Shown: positions 1 through 8,206, numbered from the stretch's first letter. The stretch is DNA of 19,090 nt from CAYMUR01 sp964393615 (GCA_964393615.1 CAYMUR010000096.1:1-19090), one strand, 5' to 3'. The notes: generated by a model not told the origin, from the sequence alone. Program-made: numbers and translations.

Positions 1-37
1 GCGTACCAAGAGCAGAAATCAGGCGAGCTTGGGCCAT
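1..37 (-). CDS. N-terminal fragment of an unidentified protein, cut by the window edge
   Basis: On the minus strand an ATG at 37-35 is preceded by a good Shine-Dalgarno sequence (AAGGAG, complement of 45-50) with a 7-nt spacer. The twelve codons visible before the edge read MAQARLISALGT. This is too little to assign a family. It lies downstream of the sulfatase on the same strand, but the 261-bp gap and the palindrome at 90-105 suggest that it has its own promoter. The start call rests only on the ribosome binding site and the open frame. Confidence 0.55.
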   Translation of the reverse strand, partial: MAQARLISALGT

Positions 38-89
38 TACAGTTCTCCTTGAAATGCAAAATAATGAAGCGTCTGTTTACGAAAACGGA

Positions 90-105
90 TTGTCAACACT
101 GACAA
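90..105. promoter_or_regulatory. Perfect inverted repeat, possible operator upstream of the gene starting at 37
   Basis: TTGTCA and TGACAA form a perfect 6+6 palindrome around a 4-nt centre (ACAC). Read on the minus strand it contains a TTGACA -35-like hexamer about 55 bp before the ATG at 37. No -10 hexamer was found at the usual 16-18 nt distance, so the promoter reading is weak. The symmetry itself is plain and would suit a dimeric repressor or activator. The rest of 38-298 shows no gene. Confidence 0.3.
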
Positions 106-298
106 CATTAAAACAGCGATTAATTTACCATCATGCACTTTGCAGTGAAGATTGTCGAGAGTCCACACATTTGCAAACGAAACAATGCTCTCTCGCCAAC
201 CGGTTCGCTGAAATCAACTGACCCAAGCGAAGCCTATCAGGTTCATTGACCGCAACAAAAACAGCATCAGAAAATCATCCGCCACGGATTAAATCCAA

Positions 299-1594
299 TC
301 AACGGTCAACCTCTCGCTCCCAAACCACCAGCGCCTGGCGAAGTTCTCGTACCCGTTTAGGGTGGTCGTAAAAAAGCGTGTGGCGTTCGCCTGGATCGCT
401 TTCCAGATCAAAAAGCATTTCAAGCATTTCGATGCCATCGAGAATGTATTTCCAGCGTCCTTGGCGGACTGCTTTCTGCACGATTCCTTGTTCTTCGATA
501 CGCCAAAATAAAGTGCGGTCTTTGAGCGGGGCCTCTCCCTTGAGCACTGGGAGCACATTCACCCCGTCCAGTCTGCGCCCCGTCGGTGCTGACGACTGCG
601 TAGCAGCCAGAATACTCGCCGTCAGATCCATGGTAATCACAGCCTGTTTAGAAGTCTTTCCCGCGGGAAACTGCCCTGGCCACCGCATGATACAGGGGAC
701 ACGAATTCCACCTTCCCACAAAGTGGCCTTGTGATGAAAGTAAGGTGCATTACGCGACAAACGTTCACCACCGTTGTCACTGGCGAAAATGACCAGGGTG
801 TTGTTTGCCAGTCCACGGTCAGCCAATGTTTGCAAGATTTGCCCCACACCTTGGTCCATGCGCTCCACCATGCTCGCATAGTCTTTGCGGGTTCCTTCCA
901 AGCGGTTTTCAGGCCGGGCCTCCCATTGCTGATCCGGTGGCTGAAATGGCCAGTGGGGGGCATTGTAGGAAACAAAAAGAAAAAACGGTGCACCTTTCTG
1001 TCGTTTGATAAAATCAACAGAGCGTTCCGTGATCAGATCCGTCATGTAGCCTTCGCACTCGACTGGATCCGTATCCTCAAACAGGTCGGGGGTCTGGAAA
1101 TGAGGGACGACTTCCCGATGCGTATAAAAATCAATATTGGGCCCTAAAAATCCAAAAAACTTGTCAAAACTGTGGGCATTCGGTCCATATTCCGCACGGC
1201 CCCCCACATGCCATTTGCCAAAAATCGCCGTCGCATACCCGTTGTCCTTAAGCATCCTGGCAACAGACGTCTCAGAACTCGGTAGTCCAGGAGTCCCAAT
1301 CGGATAGTTGGCCCATTCCATCCCAACTCGCTGCTGGTAACGTCCTGTCAGAAACGCGACCCGCGTGGGCGTGCATACTGCACCAGCACTGTAACAGTCT
1401 GTCAGCCTGACCCCTTCACGAGCCAGACGGTCTAAGTGCGGCGTGCGAATGTCCCGCGCACCATAACATCCCAAATCACCGTACCCCAAATCGTCGGCCA
1501 TCACAAACACAACATTGGGCCGATTCAATCCAGCCTGTGCGTCAAGAGTCACCGCGACAAGCGCCAGAACCACCGTGAGTCCTTTTGACAGCAT
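299..1594 (-). CDS. Exported type I sulfatase (arylsulfatase / N-acetylgalactosamine-6-sulfatase-like)
   Basis: This is a 431-residue sulfatase of the alkaline-phosphatase superfamily, expected to hydrolyse sulfate esters, probably of glycans, in the periplasm or outside the cell. An N-terminal signal peptide (about residues 1-21) ends near AQA. The Asp pair D34-D35 in VMADDLGYGD binds calcium. The signature CTPTR at 74-78 carries the cysteine that is converted to formylglycine by FGE, which is not in this window. The second sulfatase signature, GYATAIFGKWH at 119-129, supplies K127 and H129. H214 (NAPHWPF), D273-N274 (SDNGG) and K289 complete the expected active site. Length and motif order are complete, so it looks intact. 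It lies 64 bp downstream of the DUF1552 gene and is probably co-transcribed with it. The exact substrate cannot be read from the sequence; the 'GALNS-like' label is only by resemblance. Confidence 0.93.
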   Translation of the reverse strand: MLSKGLTVVLALVAVTLDAQAGLNRPNVVFVMADDLGYGDLGCYGARDIRTPHLDRLAREGVRLTDCYSAGAVCTPTRVAFLTGRYQQRVGMEWANYPIGTPGLPSSETSVARMLKDNGYATAIFGKWHVGGRAEYGPNAHSFDKFFGFLGPNIDFYTHREVVPHFQTPDLFEDTDPVECEGYMTDLITERSVDFIKRQKGAPFFLFVSYNAPHWPFQPPDQQWEARPENRLEGTRKDYASMVERMDQGVGQILQTLADRGLANNTLVIFASDNGGERLSRNAPYFHHKATLWEGGIRVPCIMRWPGQFPAGKTSKQAVITMDLTASILAATQSSAPTGRRLDGVNVLPVLKGEAPLKDRTLFWRIEEQGIVQKAVRQGRWKYILDGIEMLEMLFDLESDPGERHTLFYDHPKRVRELRQALVVWEREVDR

Positions 1595-1658
1595 ATCTTC
1601 CCTTTTTTCTCAGAGAAAAAGCCAACCGCTGTACGCCACTCAAAAGGTCAGCTGACGA

Positions 1659-2972
1659 CTACACTTCAGACAGTCGCTCCGCTGAATCGCCAAACTTGTC
1701 AAGCCGCACTCCAAATTTATCCATGAGTGAGAGGTACAAACTGCACATCTTGCGGTTCGGTTTCTTACCGTAATCCAGAGTACGACCGGTTTCCAACTGG
1801 CCGCCTCCGCCGCCCAGGATCACAACCGGCAGTTCCGATGCATCGTGGATACCTGACATCATGCTCGAACAGAACATAATCATCGAATGATCTAAGGCCG
1901 TGTTCTCACCCTCTTGAATGGCATCTAGCTTACGCGCGACATATGCCAACTGCTCGATAAAGAACTGATTTACTTTTAGCCAGTCAGGAGACTCTTTTCC
2001 ACGATCCGAATGTGACAGTTCATGATGCCCCGTTCCATCAATCCCCAGGTTTGGGAAAACCATGTAGGAATGGTCGTTATTAAGCTTCAACGTGCAAATG
2101 CGCGTGGCATCCGTTTGAAAGGCGAGAACAAAAATGTCGCACATCAGACGCATGTGTTCGCCGATGTCTTGTGGCACACCGTCCATGGGACGTGGTATAT
2201 TCGGTTGCTCAAGCGTCGGACGCCAACCCTGCAATTCTCCGCGCTGCCCAGCTCGTTGGATCCGCCTCTCCACTTCCCGAATCGAATGAAAATATTCATC
2301 GAGTCGCTGCTGGTCAGCACCACTCACCTTTCGTAGCAGCCCTCCTGCATCCTCCAACACAGAGTCAAGCACGCTTCGGTCCGCTCTGCTGGCGGTATCT
2401 TTGAACAAACGGTCAAAGGCTAGGGCAGGATAAAGTTCTAGCGGAGTGGGTGTCGTGGGCGAACTCCAAGAGATGTGCGAACTATAGAGCATAGAATAAT
2501 TCTTATGCACGGAGGGGTTCGCCCTTTCCCAGCCCAGGACCACGCTCGGTAACTTTGCGTCACGACCATACGATTGCGCCAACACCTGGTCGATACTCGT
2601 ACCGGAACGGATCTCGCCACCCGATGCCAACGGGGCCCCGGAAAGCAAGTTACCGGTTTGGGAACTGTGTATATTGCCTTTCAATGCCTCTGCATTGTAC
2701 AGGCCACTGATAAACAACAGCCTTTCACGATAATCGTGAAGCGGCTTAAGTACTTCGCCCAATTCCATCTCACGGCCACTGCCTCGGGCCCACCATTTGC
2801 CCGCATGAAAGCCGCTGCCAGAAAACATCGCTGCAAACCGCAGAGGAGCTGCCGAAGCTGTTTTTCTGGTTCCGATATCGTTTCCCCAAACGGGGAGCGA
2901 TTCCAACCAGGGTAGCGCCATGGAAACACCAACACCACGTAAAAACGTTCGACGAGATTGGTGAGTTTGCAT
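1659..2972 (-). CDS. DUF1552 family protein with Tat signal
   Basis: This is a 437-residue protein of the DUF1552 family, which is frequent in planctomycetes and has no established biochemical function. The N-terminus has a twin-arginine motif, SRRTFLRG (R7-R8), followed by the hydrophobic stretch VGVSMALPWL. It is therefore probably exported folded, perhaps with a bound cofactor. Family-like segments are the FSGSGFHAGKWW region near residue 50, the HSSQTGNLLSGAP region near 100, and a C-terminal part with SMIMFCSSMMSGIHDASELPV and LYLSLMDKFGV. A purine-rich site (AAAGGAAT) lies 8 nt before the ATG. DUF1552 genes commonly sit next to DUF1592/1588/1585 cytochrome-like genes, as here: that gene ends 198 bp upstream. 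A partnership in the cell envelope is likely but unproven. Confidence 0.88.
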   Translation of the reverse strand: MQTHQSRRTFLRGVGVSMALPWLESLPVWGNDIGTRKTASAAPLRFAAMFSGSGFHAGKWWARGSGREMELGEVLKPLHDYRERLLFISGLYNAEALKGNIHSSQTGNLLSGAPLASGGEIRSGTSIDQVLAQSYGRDAKLPSVVLGWERANPSVHKNYSMLYSSHISWSSPTTPTPLELYPALAFDRLFKDTASRADRSVLDSVLEDAGGLLRKVSGADQQRLDEYFHSIREVERRIQRAGQRGELQGWRPTLEQPNIPRPMDGVPQDIGEHMRLMCDIFVLAFQTDATRICTLKLNNDHSYMVFPNLGIDGTGHHELSHSDRGKESPDWLKVNQFFIEQLAYVARKLDAIQEGENTALDHSMIMFCSSMMSGIHDASELPVVILGGGGGQLETGRTLDYGKKPNRKMCSLYLSLMDKFGVRLDKFGDSAERLSEV

Positions 2973-3170
2973 CGAAGTATTCCTTTCATCCCTTAAAATT
3001 CAAGGCTTAAAAACGGAGCCTGCCTTACCATGTCCGAGCGATCGAACTTGGAACTGTCAGTTGGTTCCAGCACTCTGCCTGGATAGCCTCCCCACAGTGC
3101 GATTCTCTAAAGTCTTACACTAGCCTTATCATTATATTATGACAGATGCGCACCACGAACGCTACGAACC

Positions 3171-6100
3171 CTACAAATCAGACGGTTTTGCTCGGATCAT
3201 GCGAAACTGGTCACTCGTTACAATGGTATCGACCGCCACTGGAAAGCGATATTCATTTTTTTCCAGCCGCTGTAGCATGGTATCCAATAACGGCTCGTCC
3301 GAAAGCTGTACGCTGCGGCCCAGCGAATAACCGAGCAACTTGCGGCAAAATTGCCGGACAAACTCATCACGACGTGTGGTCAGCAAATGATCTTGCAAAC
3401 CTTTCAGTCCCTCGATCTTGGTGCCGTCGGTCAGCGTCGTTGTCGCAATGATCGGATGTCCATTGGAATCTTCCACCCGAAAGCGTCCGATGGCATCAAA
3501 ATTCTCCAGCGCAAATCCGTACGGGTCGATGCGGGCGTGGCATTTCGCACAGGCCGCGACGGAACTGTGTTGTTCAATCAATGCCCGCTCCGTCAATCCC
3601 TGCGGAATATCGTCGGGAAGTTCCGGGACATCCTTTGGTGGGCGGGGCATCCGCTGCCCAAGTATTGTCTCGAAGAGGAAGTTGCCGCGCAAGATCGGAT
3701 TAGTACGAGATGCCCCCGATTGCTTGGCGAGAATCGAAGCCTGAGTGAGGATGCCTCCACGTGAGTATTTTTGCACGCCAGTGGCGCGGTGCCAACCTGG
3801 CCCTTTTATTTCGGGAATGCCGTAGTGCGCTGCCAACTGCTCGTTCAAGAAAGTGTGATCGGCCTTAAACATGTCCAGGATCGAACCCCCGTTGCGGAAC
3901 ATGTCGGTAAAAAAACGAATCGACTCTTCGTACATATCCTCTTGTAGCGCTGCAAAACCGGGAAACTCGGTTTTACTTTTTTCTTGGAGTTGATCAAAGT
4001 TGCGAACGTGCAACCACTGACAGGCAAATTCAATCGCCAAACGCCGGACACGTGGGTCATTTAACATGCGCCGCGACTGTCGCAGTAGTTCCGCATCCCC
4101 ATCGTTGCTGCCCGTGGCGGCATCGTGACCTTGCCCTCCGTGACCGGTTAAATGGCCTGCTTTGGCAACCGAGTTCAGCTGTTCGTCGGCCAAGGACGAC
4201 CAAAGGAAGTAACTGAGCCGGGTAGCCAATTCGAAGTCGGACACGGGGTGGGCACTCGGGCGGCGGGACACCTCGTCTGTAGCAACTGGCACCTCGTCTG
4301 TAGCAACTGGCACTGGCGGATTTCGCTCTTCCAACCGATAAAGGAATTCCGGCGACGAAAATAGTCGGGCCAACGTTAATCGAATTGCACCGTCGTGTGG
4401 CATCTCTTGGTCACGCAATTTCCTGTAGAGCGAGCGAAGACTCTGTGTTTCTCGCTCGGTGAGCGGCCGGCGGTAAGCCCGCGAAGCAAAGTCAAGCAGC
4501 GCGTCAAGCTGCCTCGGCTCGGATTCGATCAACGCTTCCTTGAATGCACCCGCTTGCTGTGTTGTTGGTGCGAGTAGCGGTTCGAACGCCTCGTACTCGC
4601 CGCCGCTATTGGCCTGCGTTTCCAGAAACATCTCCAGAGCCGTAAGTTGCAAGAACGCCGACTGACTGACGAATTGGAATTCGTCCCAGAGCCGCTCCAG
4701 CTCAGCCTCCTCCTGTTCGTCGAGCATCAGGCGTACGAGGTGATCGTCTTCGCGATAAAACAGCTTGATCGTCAGGTACTCGTCGACCGGGACAATTTGA
4801 GTGTAGCAGAGTGCCGCGGGAAACACGCTGCGGAACGCCTCGAATGACGACTCGATCCGCCGGCGGGCGTGGCTTTCTTCGGCAACTAGAATTGGTCGTG
4901 AGAAAGTAATTGTACGCTGATCGGAGTTACCTTGTGCGTCATGTTTGAACTTGACATCAACGTCAATCGGTTGAATTCCGGACTTACTCGACGGGGCTCC
5001 TAATACCAATTCAACTTGTGCGGTCCCCTCAACTCCTGAGAAACATCCTATTTCGTTATGGAGCTCCGCCGTCGTGACAAGAGTGCGACCGGCCGCCAAA
5101 TGCACCGGAATCCGAACCGTGATCACCGAGGGAGCTTGCGAACAAAGTGAGTCAGCGTCGACCGACGGCCCAAGAGGGTGTTTGCCGAACAAACGCGGGT
5201 CGAGGCCCCACTGTGTTGCACTGTCTCCCGGATTGACGGGCTCAACGGGATCCGAGGTGCCAGCGGTTGCACGCAAGTCGCGCAGCAAAATATCCGGTTT
5301 CCCCTCCATGACCAACCGGGGCCGTTGCCACACAATAAAGTCATGCTCGTTTCCATCTCCCGCGTCGGTCGCTAATAACGATACAACGACATCCTTTTGT
5401 TGCTCGCCTTCCCCCGGCGCCAGCATGGTGAAAGTCAATTCATGTTGAGCCACCAAGGGTTGGAGCGGTTCCATCCAGCGTGATGGACCGGTCTCCGTTC
5501 CAATCATAGCGATCGGCCCAAACACCCACAGTGCCTTTTGCCATGCGGCGATTTCGGTAGCTAGTGCAGCAGTCTCCTGCGGCTTCGCAGTCCGCCAGCG
5601 AGTGCGTAAATTATCCCAAAAGAACGAGGTATCGGACTCGGACAGGAACGACCAGAGTGTGCCGAGATAGCGGGCACTGAGTCCATTGGCGCGGGCCACG
5701 TCTTCGATGGCCTGGGCCGGGGCCGAAGGCGCGTCACGCAGGGTGATCGTCGCCAAGAGATACTTCTCCAACGGCAAGCGTCCAGCACGCCCCAATTCGG
5801 CCAGGCCAGGATCTTCAGAGTAAGTGGCGCCAAGTTTTTCAGAATCGACAAACTGGCCATAAAACTCGCGAATCAGCGTTATATATTCGTCGGTCCAATC
5901 GCGTCGCGTCGTGTGCGGCGAAAAACGGAAGCCATCCGGTAATAACACGGCATGCGCTGCAATGCCTTTGGCAGCATCCAAATATTTTCGGATTAGAGCC
6001 GGCGACATGGCCAAAGTCTGGCCCGTATTCGTAAATCCCTCTCCTGCCGCACCGTCAACAGGAAATTCATGTGCCGGATCGAGTGGGATACCGGTCAGGT

Positions 6101-6536
6101 CCCGAATCGTATAGGTGTACTCAGCATTGTTGAGTCGGCGCAGGACGACCGGCCCTGGGTCTCCGGCACGGGAACGGGCTTCGGTATCCAGATATTTGTG
6201 CAGCCATTCTTGAAACTGCTTTCGTTGTTGGACTGAAAGAGGCTCACTGTCCTCTGGCGGCATTTCCCCAATGGCAAGCATGCCTAAAACGTTTTGCCAA
6301 ACCGTGGCGTCCTGCCGAACAGCCGCCAGCGTGGGAAACCGTTCCAAATCCAGTTCGCCCTCCTTTAGCTCTGTCGAATGGCATTCCAGACAGAAACGAT
6401 CTAACATTGGACGAATCTCGTGCTCATATTGGTCAGCCAATATTTCAAACGACAAGCGTTCGTCGGCAGCTACCAACAACGGGCTGGCAAGAAGTGTCAG
6501 CGTCATCAAAACAAGAGTGGTGAATAGCTGTGGCAT
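3171..6536 (-). CDS. Large exported cytochrome-c-like protein (DUF1587/DUF1595/DUF1592/DUF1588/DUF1585)
   Basis: This protein of about 1121 residues has the multi-domain planctomycete architecture often annotated as PSCyt1/DUF1592. From the ATG at 6536 it starts with a signal peptide (MPQLFTTLVLMTLTLLASPLLVAA). A haem-binding motif FCLECH follows at residues 49-53, within a cytochrome-c-like domain. Next are DUF1587 (RRLNNAEYTYTIRDLTG, about 132-195), DUF1595 (FASRAYRRPLTERE, about 690-745), DUF1592 (FELATRLSYFLW, from about 768), DUF1588 (GGILTQASILAKQSGASRTN from about 927, with a second CAKCH at 996-1000) and DUF1585 (FVRQFCRKLLGYSLGRS to the C-terminus). Two CxxCH motifs suggest covalent haem in the periplasm. 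A TTG at 6542 is an alternative start two codons upstream; neither has a clear Shine-Dalgarno sequence. Function is unknown, possibly electron transfer linked to an envelope oxidoreductase. It is probably first in an operon with the DUF1552 and sulfatase genes. Confidence 0.9.
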   Translation of the reverse strand: MPQLFTTLVLMTLTLLASPLLVAADERLSFEILADQYEHEIRPMLDRFCLECHSTELKEGELDLERFPTLAAVRQDATVWQNVLGMLAIGEMPPEDSEPLSVQQRKQFQEWLHKYLDTEARSRAGDPGPVVLRRLNNAEYTYTIRDLTGIPLDPAHEFPVDGAAGEGFTNTGQTLAMSPALIRKYLDAAKGIAAHAVLLPDGFRFSPHTTRRDWTDEYITLIREFYGQFVDSEKLGATYSEDPGLAELGRAGRLPLEKYLLATITLRDAPSAPAQAIEDVARANGLSARYLGTLWSFLSESDTSFFWDNLRTRWRTAKPQETAALATEIAAWQKALWVFGPIAMIGTETGPSRWMEPLQPLVAQHELTFTMLAPGEGEQQKDVVVSLLATDAGDGNEHDFIVWQRPRLVMEGKPDILLRDLRATAGTSDPVEPVNPGDSATQWGLDPRLFGKHPLGPSVDADSLCSQAPSVITVRIPVHLAAGRTLVTTAELHNEIGCFSGVEGTAQVELVLGAPSSKSGIQPIDVDVKFKHDAQGNSDQRTITFSRPILVAEESHARRRIESSFEAFRSVFPAALCYTQIVPVDEYLTIKLFYREDDHLVRLMLDEQEEAELERLWDEFQFVSQSAFLQLTALEMFLETQANSGGEYEAFEPLLAPTTQQAGAFKEALIESEPRQLDALLDFASRAYRRPLTERETQSLRSLYRKLRDQEMPHDGAIRLTLARLFSSPEFLYRLEERNPPVPVATDEVPVATDEVSRRPSAHPVSDFELATRLSYFLWSSLADEQLNSVAKAGHLTGHGGQGHDAATGSNDGDAELLRQSRRMLNDPRVRRLAIEFACQWLHVRNFDQLQEKSKTEFPGFAALQEDMYEESIRFFTDMFRNGGSILDMFKADHTFLNEQLAAHYGIPEIKGPGWHRATGVQKYSRGGILTQASILAKQSGASRTNPILRGNFLFETILGQRMPRPPKDVPELPDDIPQGLTERALIEQHSSVAACAKCHARIDPYGFALENFDAIGRFRVEDSNGHPIIATTTLTDGTKIEGLKGLQDHLLTTRRDEFVRQFCRKLLGYSLGRSVQLSDEPLLDTMLQRLEKNEYRFPVAVDTIVTSDQFRMIRAKPSDL
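4270..4311. repeat. 21-bp tandem duplication inside the DUF1592-type gene
   Basis: Two identical, adjacent 21-bp units (4270-4290 and 4291-4311) encode PVATDEV twice on the minus strand, at about residues 743-756. This is a linker between the DUF1595 and DUF1592 regions. The unit length keeps the reading frame, and the lack of any difference between copies suggests a recent slippage event. Confidence 0.9.
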
Positions 6537-6942
6537 GATCAAGGAAATGTTTGTCCATTCATCCGCGCCGGTAAAGTGCCAGTACGCCGTCTAGTATATC
6601 GAATTCCCTGTTAGGCAACAATGTTTTTTTAAATCAGCACAACCGGATCGATATTTAAACCACGGCAACGCCGAAACGTCATACTGTACCATCCATGCAG
6701 GCTGCTAATGTCCTCAGCCATCGTAAAACGGACCGAGTCAGCCAGCTTCCCGAAAGAACAGCATCACCCACTCGGCAAGCTTCCCAACATACTTTGCCAC
6801 GGCGCCATCATCGAACGGCGACAACGAATCGTTAACGTGTACTTCGGCTTGGCCATGGGATTTCGCTTTGTTGCATTACAGGCTCGGTGGTGACACATTT
6901 TTCCGGGTCAATCATGATTTACAAATCGTTTCGGTCAGGTGT

Positions 6943-7162
6943 GAACCAAGTTTCACGGTGTCAGGCAGGCACTGGTTTTCTTTGAACAGGGAATCTTTGA
7001 ACAGGGAATCTTTCAGAAACTCTATTGACAAATGACCTTTATAATCTGGCCCCCAACTCGACGGCAGAAAACGTTCTTTGCAAATCGCGCCCAGAACCAT
7101 TGCACCAAACCTGGAACCAAGAACTGGTTCTGCATTCGGACACAATCTCGGACCGGGAACCA
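6943..7162. promoter_or_regulatory. Cluster of GAACCA hexamers, possible regulator binding sites
   Basis: GAACCA occurs in direct orientation at 6943-6948, 7094-7099, 7114-7119 and 7157-7162, and inverted (TGGTTC) at 7125-7130. Three of the direct copies continue as GAACCAA. The copies at 7114-7119 and 7125-7130 form a perfect inverted repeat around a 5-nt centre. All lie 180-400 bp before the likely PhyH start. Five copies of one hexamer in 220 bp is more than expected by chance, but no known regulator is recognised, so the functional reading is a guess. Confidence 0.25.
6979..7013. repeat. 15-bp tandem repeat, about 2.3 copies, in the PhyH upstream region
   Basis: The unit TCTTTGAACAGGGAA occurs at 6979-6993 and 6994-7008, and its first five bases repeat at 7009-7013. 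The copies are identical. No gene frame is supported across it. It may be simple slippage, or it may change the spacing of control elements upstream of the PhyH operon. Confidence 0.9.
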
Positions 7163-7339
7163 ACAAGCCTCCAATCCCTGGAAGGGAAAACAAGTATCGA
7201 TCGTAAGCCGTTACTTTCACTGTCCCCAGGTTCAAAGGGTACTGGTGACGGAATGGGATGAGTGGCTACAATAATGCAAGTAGAAAGTCAAAGTACGCGG
7301 TTCCAAGTCAGCACGTTCCTTTACAGAAGTCAAAGCGAC

Positions 7340-8206
7340 ATGACCATTCCCAGCATTAGCCAACAGGCACGTCGTTTGAATACCGCTGAGATTGAGCAAT
7401 TTCACGAACTAGGTTTTGTCAAGAGTTTACCCCTGCTGGATGAGAATGGGATTAAAACATTACAGGCCGATTTCATGAAAATGGTGGAGTCCACACCCAA
7501 AGAGGTGGACATTTATCGCGTCAATAACTGGCATAAAGCCAACCGCTGGTTCTACGAGCTAACGCGCACGCCGGCCATCTTGGACTACGTCGAAGATCTT
7601 CTGGGACCTGATTTCTTTCATTGGGGCGGCAGTTTCTTTATCAAGTTCCCCCATGACGAGACGGTGGTCCCGTGGCACCAGGATGCCAAGTATTGGCCAC
7701 TCGAACCGCGGACCACGGTAACCGTATGGCTGGCGGTGTTTGACAGCGACACCGATAACGGATGTATGCGTGTGATTCCGGGCAGTCACCGCTGGGGTGA
7801 TCTCCACCATAACGATCTGGCAGAAGCTAAAAATTGGGAAAAGCAAGACACTCACCAAAATAGTAGTGCTGCCGAAAAAAGCAACTACGTTCTGTGGCAG
7901 AAAGTGGATTCCAAGGCATTCGACGAGGAGACGGCAGTGGATTTGACCATGCAGGCTGGGGAACTCTCGCTGCATGACGACGATTTGATCCACGGATCAC
8001 CAGGAAATAAATCCGATCGTCTGCGTGCCGGGATTACCTTACGTTACAGCCCAACCAACGTAAAATGTGACCTGAGTGTTTGGCCCAACTTTGAGGCCTA
8101 CCCAAGCCGCGGGGTGGACCAATTCCAGCATAACCCGGTCGGTCAAGTCCCCAATCAACATGGCTATCCCCTTATTTTCAACCAAAATTCCAGTGAGTTT
8201 GAGTAG
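7340..8206 (+). CDS. Phytanoyl-CoA dioxygenase (PhyH) family Fe(II)/2-oxoglutarate oxygenase
   Basis: From the ATG at 7340 this is a 288-residue PhyH-family enzyme, expected to hydroxylate or oxidatively demethylate a small molecule using O2, Fe(II) and 2-oxoglutarate in the cytoplasm. The iron-binding triad is visible: H113 and D115 in VPWHQDAKYWP, and H218 in DDDLIHGSPGNKS. R229 in RLRAGITLRYSP is the expected 2-oxoglutarate anchor. The family-type N-terminus (IEQFHELGFV) begins about 15 residues after this Met. The frame is open further back to a GTG at 7262 and an ATG at 7274, but those extensions are not family-like; the ribosome binding site is weak for every choice. It is first in a row of four same-strand genes, 34 bp before the dehydrogenase, and the row continues with iolE- and iolD-like genes. 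The substrate is unknown; a cyclitol or O-methyl cyclitol is a reasonable guess from context only. Confidence 0.9.
   Translation: MTIPSISQQARRLNTAEIEQFHELGFVKSLPLLDENGIKTLQADFMKMVESTPKEVDIYRVNNWHKANRWFYELTRTPAILDYVEDLLGPDFFHWGGSFFIKFPHDETVVPWHQDAKYWPLEPRTTVTVWLAVFDSDTDNGCMRVIPGSHRWGDLHHNDLAEAKNWEKQDTHQNSSAAEKSNYVLWQKVDSKAFDEETAVDLTMQAGELSLHDDDLIHGSPGNKSDRLRAGITLRYSPTNVKCDLSVWPNFEAYPSRGVDQFQHNPVGQVPNQHGYPLIFNQNSSEFE

Larger units (their letters stand above)
6537..7339. other. Long intergenic region upstream of the PhyH operon
   Basis: About 800 bp separate the divergent DUF1592-type gene and the PhyH gene. No full gene with a ribosome binding site and a recognisable product was found. It holds a 15-bp tandem repeat (6979-7013), a cluster of GAACCA hexamers (6943-7162) and a perfect 6-bp-stem inverted repeat at 7114-7130 (GAACCA / TGGTTC). 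There is also a stretch at about 6708-6893 that is open and protein-like on both strands. Promoters for both flanking units must lie here, but no well-spaced -35/-10 pair was identified. Confidence 0.6.

Noticed and set aside
731..1147. Plus-strand open frame of 138 codons
   Set aside because: It is antisense to the sulfatase, which has a full set of active-site motifs.
7025..7045. TTGACA and TATAAT consensus hexamers
   Set aside because: They are only 9 nt apart, far too close for a sigma-70 promoter, and no partner box lies at normal spacing for either. The TATAAT alone could still be used.
7025..7261. Short plus-strand open frame (78 codons) before the PhyH gene
   Set aside because: No ribosome binding site and no family; low-complexity Ser/Thr/Pro-rich reading typical of noncoding DNA. 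The opposite-strand frame 6912-7235 merely reads through the tandem repeat.
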